This document shows positions 17,372 to 26,324 of a stretch of DNA of 64,000 nucleotides, one piece after another. The stretch is taken from positions 1,557,501 to 1,621,500 of the forward strand of contig NZ_CP133988.1 of assembly GCF_031582885.1 (NCBI RefSeq). The letters are read 5' to 3'. The notes under the pieces are model-generated. The model did not search any database. It was not told where the DNA came from and worked only from the letters and a program-made list of their open reading frames with translations. Source of the DNA: Streptococcus parasanguinis (GTDB lineage Bacteria > Bacillota > Bacilli > Lactobacillales > Streptococcaceae). The position numbers were made by a program, and so were the translations under genes. Every line of letters starts with the position of its first letter. Position 1 is the first letter of the stretch.

Positions 17372-17650
17372 TTAGGAAATCCATTGAAGGATTAGAAAGA
17401 GGGCACCTGCTAAAAGAAGGCTACTGCCCCACCAGCTAGCTTGAAAATACCATTTCCGCACCTTGTGGTGAAAGAGATATCCACCTAGTAGAGCTCCGAA
17501 TCCACCAAGCATCCAGCTCTCGAGTAACAGGACCTTTTCAGGAATCCGCCATCTGTTTTGGATGGCTTTTCGTTTATCTAAACCATAGGTCAGAAATACG
17601 ATACTATTCCAAATAGCAATAACAACTAAACAGCGATCTCTCCAAGTCAT
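17372..17650 (-). CDS. DUF1294 family membrane protein inside the leucine operon
   Basis: This protein of about 92 residues has three to four hydrophobic segments and is recognised as DUF1294 from IWNSIVFLTYGLDKRKA, RWRIPEKVLLLESW and GGFGALLGGYLFHHKVRKWYF. Its function is not known for any member I can cite. The ATG at 17650 is chosen because it sits two bases after the leuB stop. A TTG further up would overlap leuB. It lies between leuB and leuC with no terminator on either side, so it is co-transcribed with leucine biosynthesis. Whether it has a role in leucine handling is open. Confidence 0.75.
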   Translation of the reverse strand: MTWRDRCLVVIAIWNSIVFLTYGLDKRKAIQNRWRIPEKVLLLESWMLGGFGALLGGYLFHHKVRKWYFQASWWGSSLLLAGALFLILQWIS

Positions 17651-17651
17651 C

Positions 17652-18689
17652 TTAGAGATTCCCAATAATGGCTGCAGTCATCTCAGCAGTAGAAGCCTGA
17701 CCACCTAGATCCCGTGTCAAGATTCCTTGATTCAAGGTTTGATTGACGGCTTCTTCGATCATTTCTGCACCTGCTGTTTCTCCAAAACTGTCTCGGAGCA
17801 TCATGGCAACGGACAGGATCATGGAAATCGGATTGGCAATGCCTTGACCAGCAATATCAGGTGCTGAACCATGAATCGGTTCGTACATACTTGGTCCTTG
17901 GTCAGAATGACTAGCAGATGGCATCACGCCTAGTGTTCCAGGAAGGACGCTGGATTCGTCAGATAAGATATCTCCGAATAGATTCTCTGTCACTACAACA
18001 TCAAAGCGGGCTGGATTGGTAATCATGATCATGGCCGCACTATCGACAAGCTGGTGCTCTAAGGTCACATCTGGAAATTCTTTGGCAACTTCTTCTGCCA
18101 CTTGGCGCCACAATTTAGACGTTGCCAGGACATTTTGCTTATCGATACTGGTCACTTTCTTGCTACGTCCTTGGGCGATCTTGAAGGCTTGGCGCATAAT
18201 CCGACGGATTTCTTCTGCACTGTAATCATTGATATCGCGTGCTGTATCTTCTTTCAAGATATGCTCTCCAAAGTAAATCCCACCTGTCAATTCTCGCACG
18301 ACCACGAAATCGACCCCCTCGATACGCTCTGGTTTCAAAGGAGACAAGTGTTTCAAGGCATCAAAAATCCGTACAGGACGAATATTGGCAAATAGATTTA
18401 ACTCCTTACGAATAGCGAGCAGGCCTTGTTCTGGACGAACAGGAGCATTGTCATACTCAGGACTCCCGATGGCTGCGAGAAGAATAGCATCCGCTCCTTT
18501 AGCTGCTTTTAGAGTATCTTGGGGAAGTGGGTGGCCAGCGGCATCAATCCCAGCACCCCCAAAAGGTTTGTCTTCAAGACTATAATCAAAGCCGATTTTG
18601 GGAGCGACGGCTGCGAGGACCTCTAGTCCAGCTGCCATGATCTCAGGGCCAATCCCATCTCCTGCAAGTGTTACAATTTTCTTTGTCAT
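17652..18689 (-). CDS. leuB: 3-isopropylmalate dehydrogenase
   Basis: LeuB oxidises and decarboxylates 3-isopropylmalate to 2-oxoisocaproate using NAD. The 345-residue product has the N-terminal TLAGDGIGPEIMAAG and RELTGGIYFGEH with substrate-binding Arg and Tyr. The catalytic segments SKLWRQVAEEVA and ENLFGDILSDESSVLPGTLG carry the metal-binding Asp residues. EPIHGSAPDIAGQGIANPI is the NAD-site loop. The ATG at 18689 is chosen because AGAGGAA lies 8 bases before it. An ATG two codons earlier is too close. It follows leuA by about 12 bp. Confidence 0.95.
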   Translation of the reverse strand: MTKKIVTLAGDGIGPEIMAAGLEVLAAVAPKIGFDYSLEDKPFGGAGIDAAGHPLPQDTLKAAKGADAILLAAIGSPEYDNAPVRPEQGLLAIRKELNLFANIRPVRIFDALKHLSPLKPERIEGVDFVVVRELTGGIYFGEHILKEDTARDINDYSAEEIRRIMRQAFKIAQGRSKKVTSIDKQNVLATSKLWRQVAEEVAKEFPDVTLEHQLVDSAAMIMITNPARFDVVVTENLFGDILSDESSVLPGTLGVMPSASHSDQGPSMYEPIHGSAPDIAGQGIANPISMILSVAMMLRDSFGETAGAEMIEEAVNQTLNQGILTRDLGGQASTAEMTAAIIGNL

Positions 18690-18701
18690 GTTCATTTCCT
18701 C

Positions 18702-20264
18702 TTAGTCTTGTGGAAGGTCACGGTAGGAGACAGCTCGTCCCATCTCACCCGCATTCTCTTTTTGAACCAGCGTGTTGGCATTGATATAAGCAATGGCAGA
18801 GGCTTTCAATACGTCGAAGTCCAAACCAGAGGCATTGAAAATCGTATCTGTATCGACATTTTCCACGGATACCAAGACACGGGCTTGGGCATCAATCCCA
18901 TCTGTCACTGCATCGATATTGTATGAGGTCAAGCGAACAGTTTGGTTGAAGAATTTATCAATCGCATTAAAGATCGCTTCAACCGACCCTTGACCATTGG
19001 CAAGGAACTCAAGCACTTCCCCTTCTTCATTGCGGAGGCTAACCGCTGCTGTAATCGTTTCGTCTGCATTGGTTGTCAAGCGAAGATCGTTAAATTGGAA
19101 TCCTTCTGGATTTTCCACTGCTGTACCGGCAACAAGGGCGCGGATATCGGCATCTGTGATCTCGTGTTTCTTGTCTGCCAGAGATTTGAACTTAGCAAAC
19201 AATGGCTTGATGTCTTCTTCTGTAAATTCCAGTCCCAGCTCATGCAGTTTTTCGACAAAGGCATGGCGACCAGACAATTTTCCAAGAGGGAGACTATTGC
19301 TCTTAACACCCACCAACTCAGGGGTAATGATTTCGTAGGTAAGAGGATTTTTAAGAACTCCGTCTTGGTGGATCCCAGACTCGTGTGAGAAGGCATTGCC
19401 ACCAACAACCGCCTTGTTTTTAGGAATTGGAATACCAGAGTAACGAGAGACCAACTCAGAGGTGTTGATGGTTTCATTAAGGACAATCGGACTCTCCACT
19501 TGGAAATAGTCTTCACGAATATTGAGAGCAACTGCTACTTCTTCAAGCGCCGCATTGCCGGCCCGCTCCCCGATGCCATTGATGGTTCCTTCAACACGAC
19601 GGGCACCATTTTTAACAGCAGCGAGGCTATTGGCCACCGCCATACCTAGGTCATCATGGCAATGAGGAGAATAGATAATCTCGCGATCTGTCTTGACATG
19701 GTCAATCAAGTATTTGAAAATGGCACCGTACTCCGCTGGTGTCGTGAAACCGACTGTATCAGGAATGTTGATATAGCTGGCCCCTGCATCGACTGCAGTC
19801 TGGACAACTTGCAAGAGGAAATCCAATTCCGTCCGGGTCGCATCTTCTGGCGAGAATTCAACAATTTCAAATTTTGAGCGAGCGTAAGAAACGTGCTCTT
19901 TGATCGTTTCAAGGATTTCTTCCTTTGTCTTGTTGAGTTTAAACTCCCGGTGAATCGGACTGGTTGCGATAAAGACGTGAATTTGTGGATACTTAGCATC
20001 CTTCAAAGCTTCATAGCAGGCATCAATATCTGATTTGACAGAACGGGCCAAACCTGTCACGGCTGTCTTGGTCAAGACCTTGGCAATCTCTTGAACAGCT
20101 GTGAAGGAATCAGGACTAGCTGCAGGAAAACCTGCTTCAATAGCAGAAATGCCCCACTTTTCCAATTGTTTAGCAATGGCAATCTTTTCTTTGATAGAGA
20201 AATTAACTCCTGGAGTCTGTTCGCCATCCCGAAGGCTGGTATCTAAAAATTCAACTTTACGCAT
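18702..20264 (-). CDS. leuA: 2-isopropylmalate synthase
   Basis: LeuA condenses acetyl-CoA with 2-oxoisovalerate, the committed step to leucine. It has 520 residues: a TIM-barrel catalytic domain starting [18 protein letters not shown] (metal-binding Asp), with [14 protein letters not shown] (HxH metal ligands) and [15 protein letters not shown], then a linker. The C-terminal leucine-binding regulatory domain is from about residue 390 on. Feedback inhibition by leucine is therefore expected. It is the first structural gene of leuA-leuB-DUF1294-leuC-leuD. Upstream lie an attenuator, a leader peptide and a promoter (separate entries). Confidence 0.96.
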   Translation of the reverse strand: MRKVEFLDTSLRDGEQTPGVNFSIKEKIAIAKQLEKWGISAIEAGFPAASPDSFTAVQEIAKVLTKTAVTGLARSVKSDIDACYEALKDAKYPQIHVFIATSPIHREFKLNKTKEEILETIKEHVSYARSKFEIVEFSPEDATRTELDFLLQVVQTAVDAGASYINIPDTVGFTTPAEYGAIFKYLIDHVKTDREIIYSPHCHDDLGMAVANSLAAVKNGARRVEGTINGIGERAGNAALEEVAVALNIREDYFQVESPIVLNETINTSELVSRYSGIPIPKNKAVVGGNAFSHESGIHQDGVLKNPLTYEIITPELVGVKSNSLPLGKLSGRHAFVEKLHELGLEFTEEDIKPLFAKFKSLADKKHEITDADIRALVAGTAVENPEGFQFNDLRLTTNADETITAAVSLRNEEGEVLEFLANGQGSVEAIFNAIDKFFNQTVRLTSYNIDAVTDGIDAQARVLVSVENVDTDTIFNASGLDFDVLKASAIAYINANTLVQKENAGEMGRAVSYRDLPQD

Positions 20265-20296
20265 AGGGTCTCCTCATTTCTATGTAGTGGATATAA

Positions 20297-20335
20297 AGAA
20301 AAACATCTCACTCGGTTAACCAAGCGAGATGTTTT
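20297..20335 (-). terminator. leu operon attenuator terminator
   Basis: On the minus strand AAACATCTCGCTTGG... pairs with ...CCGAGTGAGATGTTT and is followed by a T-rich tract, 33 bases before leuA. Its 5' arm contains CGCTTGGT, which also pairs perfectly with ACCAAGCG at 20338-20346, giving an alternative antiterminator. Confidence 0.85.
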
Positions 20336-20355
20336 TGCCCGCTTGGTAAGCCAAA

Positions 20356-20380
20356 CAGGACTAATGCTTCTGCACTAGCC
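20356..20380 (-). promoter_or_regulatory. leu leader hairpin covering the leader-peptide stop
   Basis: On the minus strand GGGCTAGTGC-AGAA-GCATTAGTCC gives a 10-bp stem with two G-U pairs. It contains the TAG stop of the leader peptide, so ribosome position would control whether it forms. Confidence 0.6.
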
Positions 20381-20428
20381 CTTATACCTCAACAACAAAG
20401 CAAATTGAATAAACTTAGCTGTTTTCAT
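20375..20428 (-). CDS. Leucine leader peptide (17 aa)
   Basis: A short reading frame, MKTAKFIQFALLLRYKG, starts at the ATG at 20428 behind a strong AAAGGAG ribosome site and ends at the TAG at 20375. It carries three consecutive leucine codons (TTG TTG TTG). It lies between a good promoter and an intrinsic terminator 5' of leuA. This is the classic arrangement of transcription attenuation: ribosomes stalling at Leu codons when charged tRNA-Leu is scarce would favour the antiterminator. The peptide itself has no other expected role. No T-box features are visible in this leader. Confidence 0.85.
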   Translation of the reverse strand: MKTAKFIQFALLLRYKG

Positions 20429-20464
20429 GTTTGACTTTCTCCTTTGTTCAATGTCTTGTTTAGT

Positions 20465-20493
20465 ATTTTAGCATAGGGAAGAATCAATGTCAA
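20465..20493 (-). promoter_or_regulatory. leuA operon promoter
   Basis: On the minus strand a perfect TTGACA (20493-20488) is followed after 17 bases by TAAAAT (20470-20465). Transcription would start about 30 bases before the leader peptide. Confidence 0.85.
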
Positions 20494-20504
20494 GAATTTT
20501 CTAC

Positions 20505-20519
20505 AATATTCTGAATTTT
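20505..20519. promoter_or_regulatory. Possible CodY box upstream of leuA
   Basis: AATATTCTGAATTTT matches the CodY consensus at 12 of 15 positions. It lies 11 bases upstream of the -35, the same distance as the perfect box before ilvE. Confidence 0.4.
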
Positions 20520-20548
20520 TTGAATAGAAACAAAATAGAGCTTTCGCC

Positions 20549-21181
20549 CTACTTCTTCTGATACAAATCAAAAACGATCTTGTCATTATAGAGATCAATG
20601 GTATTGGCCTTGACATAGATTCCAAAGTCATTGTCAATTTCTGGTAATACAATGGTGATGGTAGACTGTTTTGGAGAAATTTGGATAAATTCTGGAATAG
20701 TTTTATTCTTGCTCAAAAGCTGCAAAACCATCCTTTGTGGAATTTGAAAGGTTCCAACTGAAAAATCCTTCACCGTCAAGAGGATGTTCCCGTTTTCCAA
20801 TTTGGATGGTTGAAAGTAAATGTATAAGGGATAATCCTTCCCTAAGAAACTCAACTGCCCTTCTAATAGGATTTGCTGATTGTCCGCATAGACCTTGTAG
20901 TCGGACAGCTTATATTTTTTCAGAAGCGATTTGATGGTGTCATTGAGTTGATCACGAGTTGTCGTCATGGTTCCAACTTTGACATCTTTGGTGCCAACTG
21001 TTTGATGAAGCTGACTAACATCTTCTCTTGGCGTCGCTAAGCGTCCTTGCACGACTATAGCAAAGGCTAAGAGAAGGCTGACCAAGCCTAAAAACAACCA
21101 TTTCCAAATATTGATTTTTTGAAGGAAGGGGACCTTCTCTTTGATGGGATTATTTTTGACTCCAAGTTTTCTTCGTGGCAT
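20549..21181 (-). CDS. YpmS-like (DUF2140) membrane-anchored protein
   Basis: This 210-residue protein has a basic cytoplasmic N-terminus, one membrane anchor at about residues 28-48 (IWKWLFLGLVSLLLAFAIVV) and an extracellular beta-rich domain. It matches the YpmS/DUF2140 family known from Bacillus and lactic acid bacteria; the function is not established. The gene overlaps the end of the SGNH hydrolase gene by 32 bp, matching the ypmR-ypmS pairing in Bacillus. The two products probably work together at the cell surface, perhaps on an envelope ester, which is inference from pairing only. Confidence 0.75.
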   Translation of the reverse strand: MPRRKLGVKNNPIKEKVPFLQKINIWKWLFLGLVSLLLAFAIVVQGRLATPREDVSQLHQTVGTKDVKVGTMTTTRDQLNDTIKSLLKKYKLSDYKVYADNQQILLEGQLSFLGKDYPLYIYFQPSKLENGNILLTVKDFSVGTFQIPQRMVLQLLSKNKTIPEFIQISPKQSTITIVLPEIDNDFGIYVKANTIDLYNDKIVFDLYQKK

Positions 21182-21992
21182 TGATTTTCTCCAATATTGC
21201 TTGTTTCATCTTTTCATAGCCCGTATTGTTGGGGTGGAAACTATCCTCTTCATACAGGGCATCATTGATAACGGTTGTCTTCCCGTCACTGATTTCTGAT
21301 ACACCCATTTCCCCGTCAATTCCTTTATAAAGCAGATCATTGATCGGAACGAAATAGACCTGATCAAATTGCGCAATGGTTTCTTCCGTCGTCTCATTCC
21401 AACGATCGACAGCCGTCTGGATACTGGTTAATTCAGGAAAATTCAGGTAAAGAGGATTGTAGATCCCCACTACATAAATAGGAAGATGGGGATTGTCCTT
21501 TCTGGCCTTTGTAATAATTTCTTTGAGGTTCGCTGTATAATTCTTGAGCGGCTTTTGGATATCCGATAGGGAAAAGTCACTCAGATGATCGACAACGACT
21601 TTGCGCATATCATTTCCCCCAACCGTTAAGGTCATGACACGCGCCTTTTTGAGATCCTTCTGAAGATCAGTTTGCTTCTTGAGTCGATCTAAGATCTGAG
21701 CACTTGTATTTCCAGCTACTCCATAGTTGACAGGCTGATACTGGCCGTCATTTTCATTGGACAGACTTTGGGCAAGGATGGGGACAAATCCCCCTTGCTT
21801 GGTGCTATCCCCTACTCCTTCGGTCAGTGAATCCCCTAGAGCTACATAAGTATAGGTGATTTCTTTCGTAGCCGTTTTGGGCTTGGTCATGCGAGGGGAC
21901 GCAGTTGGTAGCAGAGCACGAAATAGAAAGACAAAGACAAGAAGGCTGGTTAAAAAGAATACCAAGCCTTGCATCATTTTTTTGAGATTCAT
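21150..21992 (-). CDS. SGNH/GDSL hydrolase, YpmR-like
   Basis: This 280-residue surface hydrolase has an N-terminal hydrophobic anchor (LVFFLTSLLVFVFLFRALL) and an SGNH catalytic domain. The four blocks are present: VALGDSLTEGVGD (nucleophile Ser), YGVAGNTSAQIL (Gly), VGGNDMRK (Asn) and DSFHPNNTGYEKM (Asp and His). The enzyme would cleave an ester outside the membrane, and the substrate is unknown. It is followed by ypmS with a 32-bp overlap and lies 14 bp after pyrC, in the ung-mutX-pyrC-ypmR-ypmS run. Confidence 0.85.
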   Translation of the reverse strand: MNLKKMMQGLVFFLTSLLVFVFLFRALLPTASPRMTKPKTATKEITYTYVALGDSLTEGVGDSTKQGGFVPILAQSLSNENDGQYQPVNYGVAGNTSAQILDRLKKQTDLQKDLKKARVMTLTVGGNDMRKVVVDHLSDFSLSDIQKPLKNYTANLKEIITKARKDNPHLPIYVVGIYNPLYLNFPELTSIQTAVDRWNETTEETIAQFDQVYFVPINDLLYKGIDGEMGVSEISDGKTTVINDALYEEDSFHPNNTGYEKMKQAILEKINATKKTWSQK

Positions 21993-22006
21993 ATGAGTAC
22001 GATCGC

Positions 22007-23275
22007 TTATCCTTGAAAAATCACTTGTCCATCACAGATTGTATAGGCAACTTTCCCTTTTAATGTTTCACCCACAAATGGTGAATTGCCAGCTTTTGAA
22101 GCGAAATGATCCGATACCAGACGATCTGCTTCTGGATCAAAGATGGTTAAATCAGCCGGTCCATCCACTGCAATATATCCGGCATCAAAATCATAGAGAC
22201 GTGCTGGATTATAGGACATCTTTTCAAGCAATTGCATCAGGCTTAAATGGCCAGCATGCACCAAGTAGGTCAAACCAAGAGAAAGCGAAGTTTCAAGCCC
22301 AGTCATGCCAGATGGTGCTTTGGTAATATCAGGAACATTCTTCTCATCTGCATGGTGAGGCGCGTGGTCCGTCGCAATCACAGAGATGACGCCTGATTTC
22401 AAACCTTCAATCACTGCTAGACGGTCAGATTCCAAGCGAAGAGGTGGATTCATCTTAGCATTGCTTCCCTTAGTCAAGAGCAGACTTTCTGTTTTCGAAA
22501 AGTGTTGAGGTGCCACTTCTGCCGTCACATGAGCTCCTAATCCTTGGGCAAATTCCACCACCTTGACACTTTCTTCCTTGGAAAGGTGTTGGATATGGAG
22601 GTGAGCACCTGTCGCATGGGCAATCATGGCATCACGCGCAGCCATTGAATATTCGGCTACACCCGTCGCCCCACAGACATGGAAGTGTTCCTTAGCAATG
22701 TTCTCATTCAAACCAAGAATGCCATTCAACTCAGGGTCTTCTTCATGCAGACTAATAAAGGTTCCTAGACGCTTAGCCTCTTCCAAGGCTTGACGGACAA
22801 CCTTAGTGCTTTGAAGGGGAATCCCATCATCTGAAAATCCTACTGCACCGGCCTTAAGCAATCCTTCAAAATCTGTCAGGTGTTGACCGTCAAAGTTCTT
22901 AGTCACCGTCGCAACCGTATGAATGTGAAGATTTTCCTTGGCTGCAGAAGTTAAGACTTCCTCTAAGGTGGCAATATCTGAAATGGTCGGATTGGTATTG
23001 GCCATCATGACCACTCGAGTAAAACCACCAGCAGCTGCGGCTAAGGCACCCGTATGGATGTCTTCTTTATGAGTTTGACCGGGTTCACGGAAATGCACGT
23101 GTACATCGATCAAACCAGGAGCAACCACCAGACCAGTAGCATCAAGGATTTCTTGTCCATCCGTTGGGAGGTTTTCAGCGATCTCTACAATTTTCTTTCC
23201 TTCAATGCGAAGATCACAGACTTGATCCAAGCCAGTTTTGGGATCCATTACGCGACCATTTTTAATGACAACCAT
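22007..23275 (-). CDS. pyrC: Dihydroorotase
   Basis: PyrC closes N-carbamoyl-aspartate to dihydroorotate in pyrimidine synthesis. The 422-residue amidohydrolase has the zinc ligands in [13 protein letters not shown] and later His residues in [12 protein letters not shown] and [10 protein letters not shown]. The catalytic Asp is in [23 protein letters not shown] precedes the ATG at 23275. It lies 11 bp after the mutX gene, the usual streptococcal ung-mutX-pyrC order. No PyrR site is visible directly upstream, unlike the pyrF and pyrK units. Confidence 0.95.
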   Translation of the reverse strand: MVVIKNGRVMDPKTGLDQVCDLRIEGKKIVEIAENLPTDGQEILDATGLVVAPGLIDVHVHFREPGQTHKEDIHTGALAAAAGGFTRVVMMANTNPTISDIATLEEVLTSAAKENLHIHTVATVTKNFDGQHLTDFEGLLKAGAVGFSDDGIPLQSTKVVRQALEEAKRLGTFISLHEEDPELNGILGLNENIAKEHFHVCGATGVAEYSMAARDAMIAHATGAHLHIQHLSKEESVKVVEFAQGLGAHVTAEVAPQHFSKTESLLLTKGSNAKMNPPLRLESDRLAVIEGLKSGVISVIATDHAPHHADEKNVPDITKAPSGMTGLETSLSLGLTYLVHAGHLSLMQLLEKMSYNPARLYDFDAGYIAVDGPADLTIFDPEADRLVSDHFASKAGNSPFVGETLKGKVAYTICDGQVIFQG

Positions 23276-23286
23276 TGCATTCTCCT

Positions 23287-23751
23287 TTATTCATAAAAAT
23301 CAACATGCGACTCTAACAAGCGGTCGCCGTCATAGCGAAACATTGCTGAAAAGAAGGGTTTATCCTCCAACAACCACTCGACAAAGGTGTGGTCCCCTTC
23401 CCAGGTTGGTTTTGAGAGGACTTGATCATAAGGTACCCACTCCAAGGTCCCTTCGTTACACTCGATCAGTTCTCCCTCAAAATCTGTTACCTTGAAGACA
23501 TAGGTGTACCAGTCCAAATCTGGAGTAAACTCGGGAAAGGTAATGATCCCTTTTAAGACTGGCTTGCCTCTAAGGCCCGTCTCCTCAAAAATCTCACGCG
23601 CAGCACACTCCTGTGGGGTTTCCCCGCGTTCTAATTTTCCTCCAACTCCGATCCATTTACCTTCATGGACATCATTGGGCTTTTTATTGCGATGCAGCAT
23701 GAGAAATTCTTTCCCATTGTCAATGTAACAAATCGTTGCTAATTGTGGCAT
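23287..23751 (-). CDS. mutX: 8-oxo-dGTP diphosphatase (Nudix)
   Basis: MutX removes oxidised dGTP from the nucleotide pool to prevent mutations. The 154-residue Nudix protein has a complete Nudix box in [20 protein letters not shown] followed by ETG (Gx5Ex7REUxEExGU), preceded by the substrate-side WIGVGG. Length and flanks match the MutX proteins of streptococci. It sits between ung and pyrC in one transcription unit, so two DNA-protection functions are coupled. Confidence 0.88.
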   Translation of the reverse strand: MPQLATICYIDNGKEFLMLHRNKKPNDVHEGKWIGVGGKLERGETPQECAAREIFEETGLRGKPVLKGIITFPEFTPDLDWYTYVFKVTDFEGELIECNEGTLEWVPYDQVLSKPTWEGDHTFVEWLLEDKPFFSAMFRYDGDRLLESHVDFYE

Positions 23752-23760
23752 TTCTTTCTC

Positions 23761-24414
23761 CTATCTTAACCAATCAATCGGCTCGCGTCCCGTCTCTTTC
23801 AAAAATTGATTGGTTTTTGAAAAGGGTTGGGAACCAAAGAATCCTCGGTAGGCCGATAAGGGACTTGGGTGAGCTGATTCAAGGACCAAATGTCGATCGT
23901 GGGTAATCAGAGGCTTTTTCTTACGGGCATAAGATCCCCAGAGGATAAAGACAACAGGCTCCTCCAACTCATTGACCACCTTGATCACAGCATCTGTGAA
24001 TGGCTCCCAAATTTGTCCCGCATGACCATTGGCCTGACCAGCAGGAACCGTCAAGCAGGCATTGAGCAAGAGCACTCCTTGCTCTGCCCAAGAGGTCAGA
24101 TCATGCGACCGCTTCTCTCCGATATCTGAGCGCAATTCTTTGAGAATATTTTGCAAAGAAGGGGGGGCTGGGACATGATCCGGCACAGAAAAACTTAAGC
24201 CTTGCGCTTGATCCGGTCCGTGGTAGGGATCTTGGCCTAAAATCAAGACCTTGACCTGATCCATCTCTGTCGTCTGCAAGGCCTTAAAGACCTTGTCACG
24301 AGGTGGATAGACCACTCCTTTGCTATAGACCTCATTCATAAAGTCATTAATCTGATGAAAATACCCTTCCGGAAGATGGGATTTGATGGCTTCATGCCAG
24401 GGGGAATGTTGCAT
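23761..24414 (-). CDS. ung: Uracil-DNA glycosylase
   Basis: Ung excises uracil from DNA to start base-excision repair. The 217-residue family-1 enzyme has the catalytic-water motif [17 protein letters not shown], the [10 protein letters not shown] segment and the DNA-binding [14 protein letters not shown] loop. It is the first gene of the ung-mutX-pyrC run and has an extended -10 promoter 37 bases upstream. Nothing unusual is seen. Confidence 0.96.
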   Translation of the reverse strand: MQHSPWHEAIKSHLPEGYFHQINDFMNEVYSKGVVYPPRDKVFKALQTTEMDQVKVLILGQDPYHGPDQAQGLSFSVPDHVPAPPSLQNILKELRSDIGEKRSHDLTSWAEQGVLLLNACLTVPAGQANGHAGQIWEPFTDAVIKVVNELEEPVVFILWGSYARKKKPLITHDRHLVLESAHPSPLSAYRGFFGSQPFSKTNQFLKETGREPIDWLR

Positions 24415-24450
24415 GGAAACTCTCCGCTATCCAATAAATTCTTACCTTTC

Positions 24451-24459
24451 ATTATACCA
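24451..24459 (-). promoter_or_regulatory. ung operon extended -10 promoter
   Basis: On the minus strand TGGTATAAT (TG-n-TATAAT) lies about 37 bases before the ung ATG. A good -35 is not visible. Confidence 0.6.
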
Positions 24460-24482
24460 CATTTGACACAGATCCACTGGAT

Positions 24483-24515
24483 AAAAAAGAGGCTGGACCA
24501 TTTTATCCAACCTCT
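24483..24515 (-). terminator. Terminator after the GT-C-like membrane gene
   Basis: On the minus strand AGAGGTTGGA and TCCAGCCTCT form a 10-bp stem followed by six T. The GAGGCTGG sequence resembles the first hairpin of the 176-bp repeats. Confidence 0.8.
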
Positions 24516-24544
24516 GGTTCTGCCTGTTAAACAAGCGAGAGTTT

Positions 24545-26050
24545 TTATGTATTTTCTTTCTTAATGAATCCTGCTAGACCGATCGAAGCCACTAGCAAAA
24601 TTTGCGGCAAGAATTGGATGAGGTAGCGGGTCTTCCCACCTTCAAAGATGGTTAAGAAGAGCAAACCACCAAAGACCGCTAAGGAAAGGAAATTGAAGGC
24701 ATCTGTATCTCGACGTTTGAGATAAGCCCCAACCAAGCCAGCTGACAAGACGATCCAGATCAACTGTTTCACAAATTCATAATACTTGTACTGTGGGCGA
24801 TCCGTGCTGAGGAAATAGGTTCGCACCCATTTGGCCAGACCATTGTTTTTAGTCAGCGGCGCATAGAGAGGATTAATATAAGGTGTCTTCTCATACTCTA
24901 CATCTCGGTAAAGCCAACCTAGGGTCCCTTCTGCTACCGTCAAAGATTGCTTGTAATAGAGGTGCCCAATCAAACCGAAAGGTCCGTACTCCTTGAGGCG
25001 GCGTTTGATTTCTTTAATTATATTTTCTTTCTTAAAGAGACCATTGTTGTAGTCTGAGCGCTTGTCCTCATCGATATAAGCTAGCAAGCCCTCTTTCATA
25101 TCTTCTTGGTTATGCCCCATATCCGTCAAGCCTAGATTGATAAACAAGAGTGGTCCTTTAGCCAAACCTTCTTGTTTCAAAATTGGTACAACTGTTTGAT
25201 GATTGACCGCTGTATTCAATCCTGCAAAGACAAAGCCCGTCATCATCACTGTCACCGTAGCAATCTTGCCAAAGGACTTCCAGTTTCCTCTAAAGAAGAG
25301 GACAGCCCAAAAGGCAATCATGATAATAATCGTCGTTGGACGGATCAACATGGTCACGCCAGATAAAATCCCTAAAGCAAACATCTTCTTCCAGGAGGTC
25401 CCTTCTTGGTCTTCCTTCAAGAGATCCAAGGCCCACCACAATTGAAGAGCGATCAAAGGAAGCGGAGGAATGTCCGTATACATGGAATAGAAATAAGGCG
25501 AGTAACAGATCAAACTGACATAAAAGAGATAGACTAGATCAGCCGTTTTTTGATTGAAATGCTTCTGGGACAGCTTGTACAAGAGGACTGCTCCCAGATT
25601 GACATAGAGGATATTGAGAGCCTGCATGACCCACAGACCGCTAGTGCCAAATAAGGCATAGAAAAACTTCTCGTAAAGGAAGAGCGGAATATTATTGGGA
25701 TTGCGACTGAGGTAGTTGGTGATGGAAGATTGCTTAAGAAGATCAAAAGCTCCCTTAAAAACAACCGCAGCATCCCGACGGATCAAAAGCTCTGCACAAA
25801 TCATAAAGATTAACTGACAGATGATCGCGCCAAGTAAGAAGCCTGTTTTATGACGGGTCAACCAAGCAATGGCTCTTTTTACCCCGTTGCGTTTCAACCA
25901 GGCTAGCAGAAATAGCAATCCAACACCTAAAATGGCTAACCATGAAATCTCTCTCAGATAGGTCACACTGATCAAGAACCAGTGGACCATCACTAGCAAC
26001 ATGACAACATGAAGCATCCCAAATAGAATACGTTTACTTTTCGATAACAT
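24545..26050 (-). CDS. Multispanning membrane protein, GT-C/PMT-like glycosyltransferase
   Basis: This 501-residue integral membrane protein has about eleven hydrophobic spans. It looks like the GT39/PMT-type (GT-C) transferases of Gram-positive bacteria. The first outer loop has ELLIRRDAAVVFKGAFDLL, followed by LSRNPNNIPLFLYEKFFYALFG and the MYTDIPPLPLIALQLWW region. IRPTTIIIMIAFW lies mid-protein. The likely role is transfer of a sugar from a lipid carrier to an envelope acceptor; acceptor and sugar are unknown. The -10 hexamer lies only six bases from the ATG at 26050, so the mRNA may be leaderless, or translation may start at Met12 (26017). Confidence 0.65.
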   Translation of the reverse strand: MLSKSKRILFGMLHVVMLLVMVHWFLISVTYLREISWLAILGVGLLFLLAWLKRNGVKRAIAWLTRHKTGFLLGAIICQLIFMICAELLIRRDAAVVFKGAFDLLKQSSITNYLSRNPNNIPLFLYEKFFYALFGTSGLWVMQALNILYVNLGAVLLYKLSQKHFNQKTADLVYLFYVSLICYSPYFYSMYTDIPPLPLIALQLWWALDLLKEDQEGTSWKKMFALGILSGVTMLIRPTTIIIMIAFWAVLFFRGNWKSFGKIATVTVMMTGFVFAGLNTAVNHQTVVPILKQEGLAKGPLLFINLGLTDMGHNQEDMKEGLLAYIDEDKRSDYNNGLFKKENIIKEIKRRLKEYGPFGLIGHLYYKQSLTVAEGTLGWLYRDVEYEKTPYINPLYAPLTKNNGLAKWVRTYFLSTDRPQYKYYEFVKQLIWIVLSAGLVGAYLKRRDTDAFNFLSLAVFGGLLFLTIFEGGKTRYLIQFLPQILLVASIGLAGFIKKENT

Positions 26051-26056
26051 AGGTCC

Positions 26057-26065
26057 ATTATATCA
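26057..26065 (-). promoter_or_regulatory. Extended -10 promoter abutting the start of the GT-C-like gene
   Basis: On the minus strand TGATATAAT is followed by GGACCT and then ATG. A normal start site would fall on or next to the A of the start codon. Confidence 0.55.
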
Positions 26066-26088
26066 AAAAAACAGCATTTCTGCTGTTT
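26065..26088 (-). terminator. Terminator of the small membrane-protein genes
   Basis: On the minus strand AAACAGCA-GAAA-TGCTGTTT is followed by further T, directly before the next promoter. Confidence 0.8.
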
Positions 26089-26129
26089 TGGGCTGATACG
26101 AAATCATTTAGGTTGAGGAATTATCTTTG

Positions 26130-26324
26130 TTATTTACGATCTTCCTTGAAATCAAACTCTATTTCCCGAGGCTCTGTGAATTCGAGTCCTCTAAAAAATA
26201 AGATCACAATTAAACATAAAATCAAGGCCAAAAACAATCGCATTTGTACAAAATACGCAAAAAACAGGAGTAGAGCACTTAAACAAACAAGAGCAAACAA
26301 CTGTCGTTTTCTCATTTTTCGCAT
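26130..26324 (-). CDS. Small two-span membrane protein, unknown
   Basis: This 64-residue hydrophobic protein has a basic start (MRKMRKRQLFA) and two membrane spans separated by a short turn (SALLLFFAYFV and LALILCLIVILFF). It ends in a charged tail, EFTEPREIEFDFKEDRK. No family is recognised. GAGGTG lies seven bases before the ATG at 26324, and the upstream gene's stop is directly adjacent, so translation is probably coupled. It is the last of a group of four small membrane-protein genes and is followed by a terminator. Confidence 0.6.
   Translation of the reverse strand: MRKMRKRQLFALVCLSALLLFFAYFVQMRLFLALILCLIVILFFRGLEFTEPREIEFDFKEDRK

Noticed and set aside
20285..20460. T-box riboswitch upstream of leuA
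   Set aside because: No T-box consensus or specifier loop is seen; the short leader peptide with Leu codons explains the terminator.
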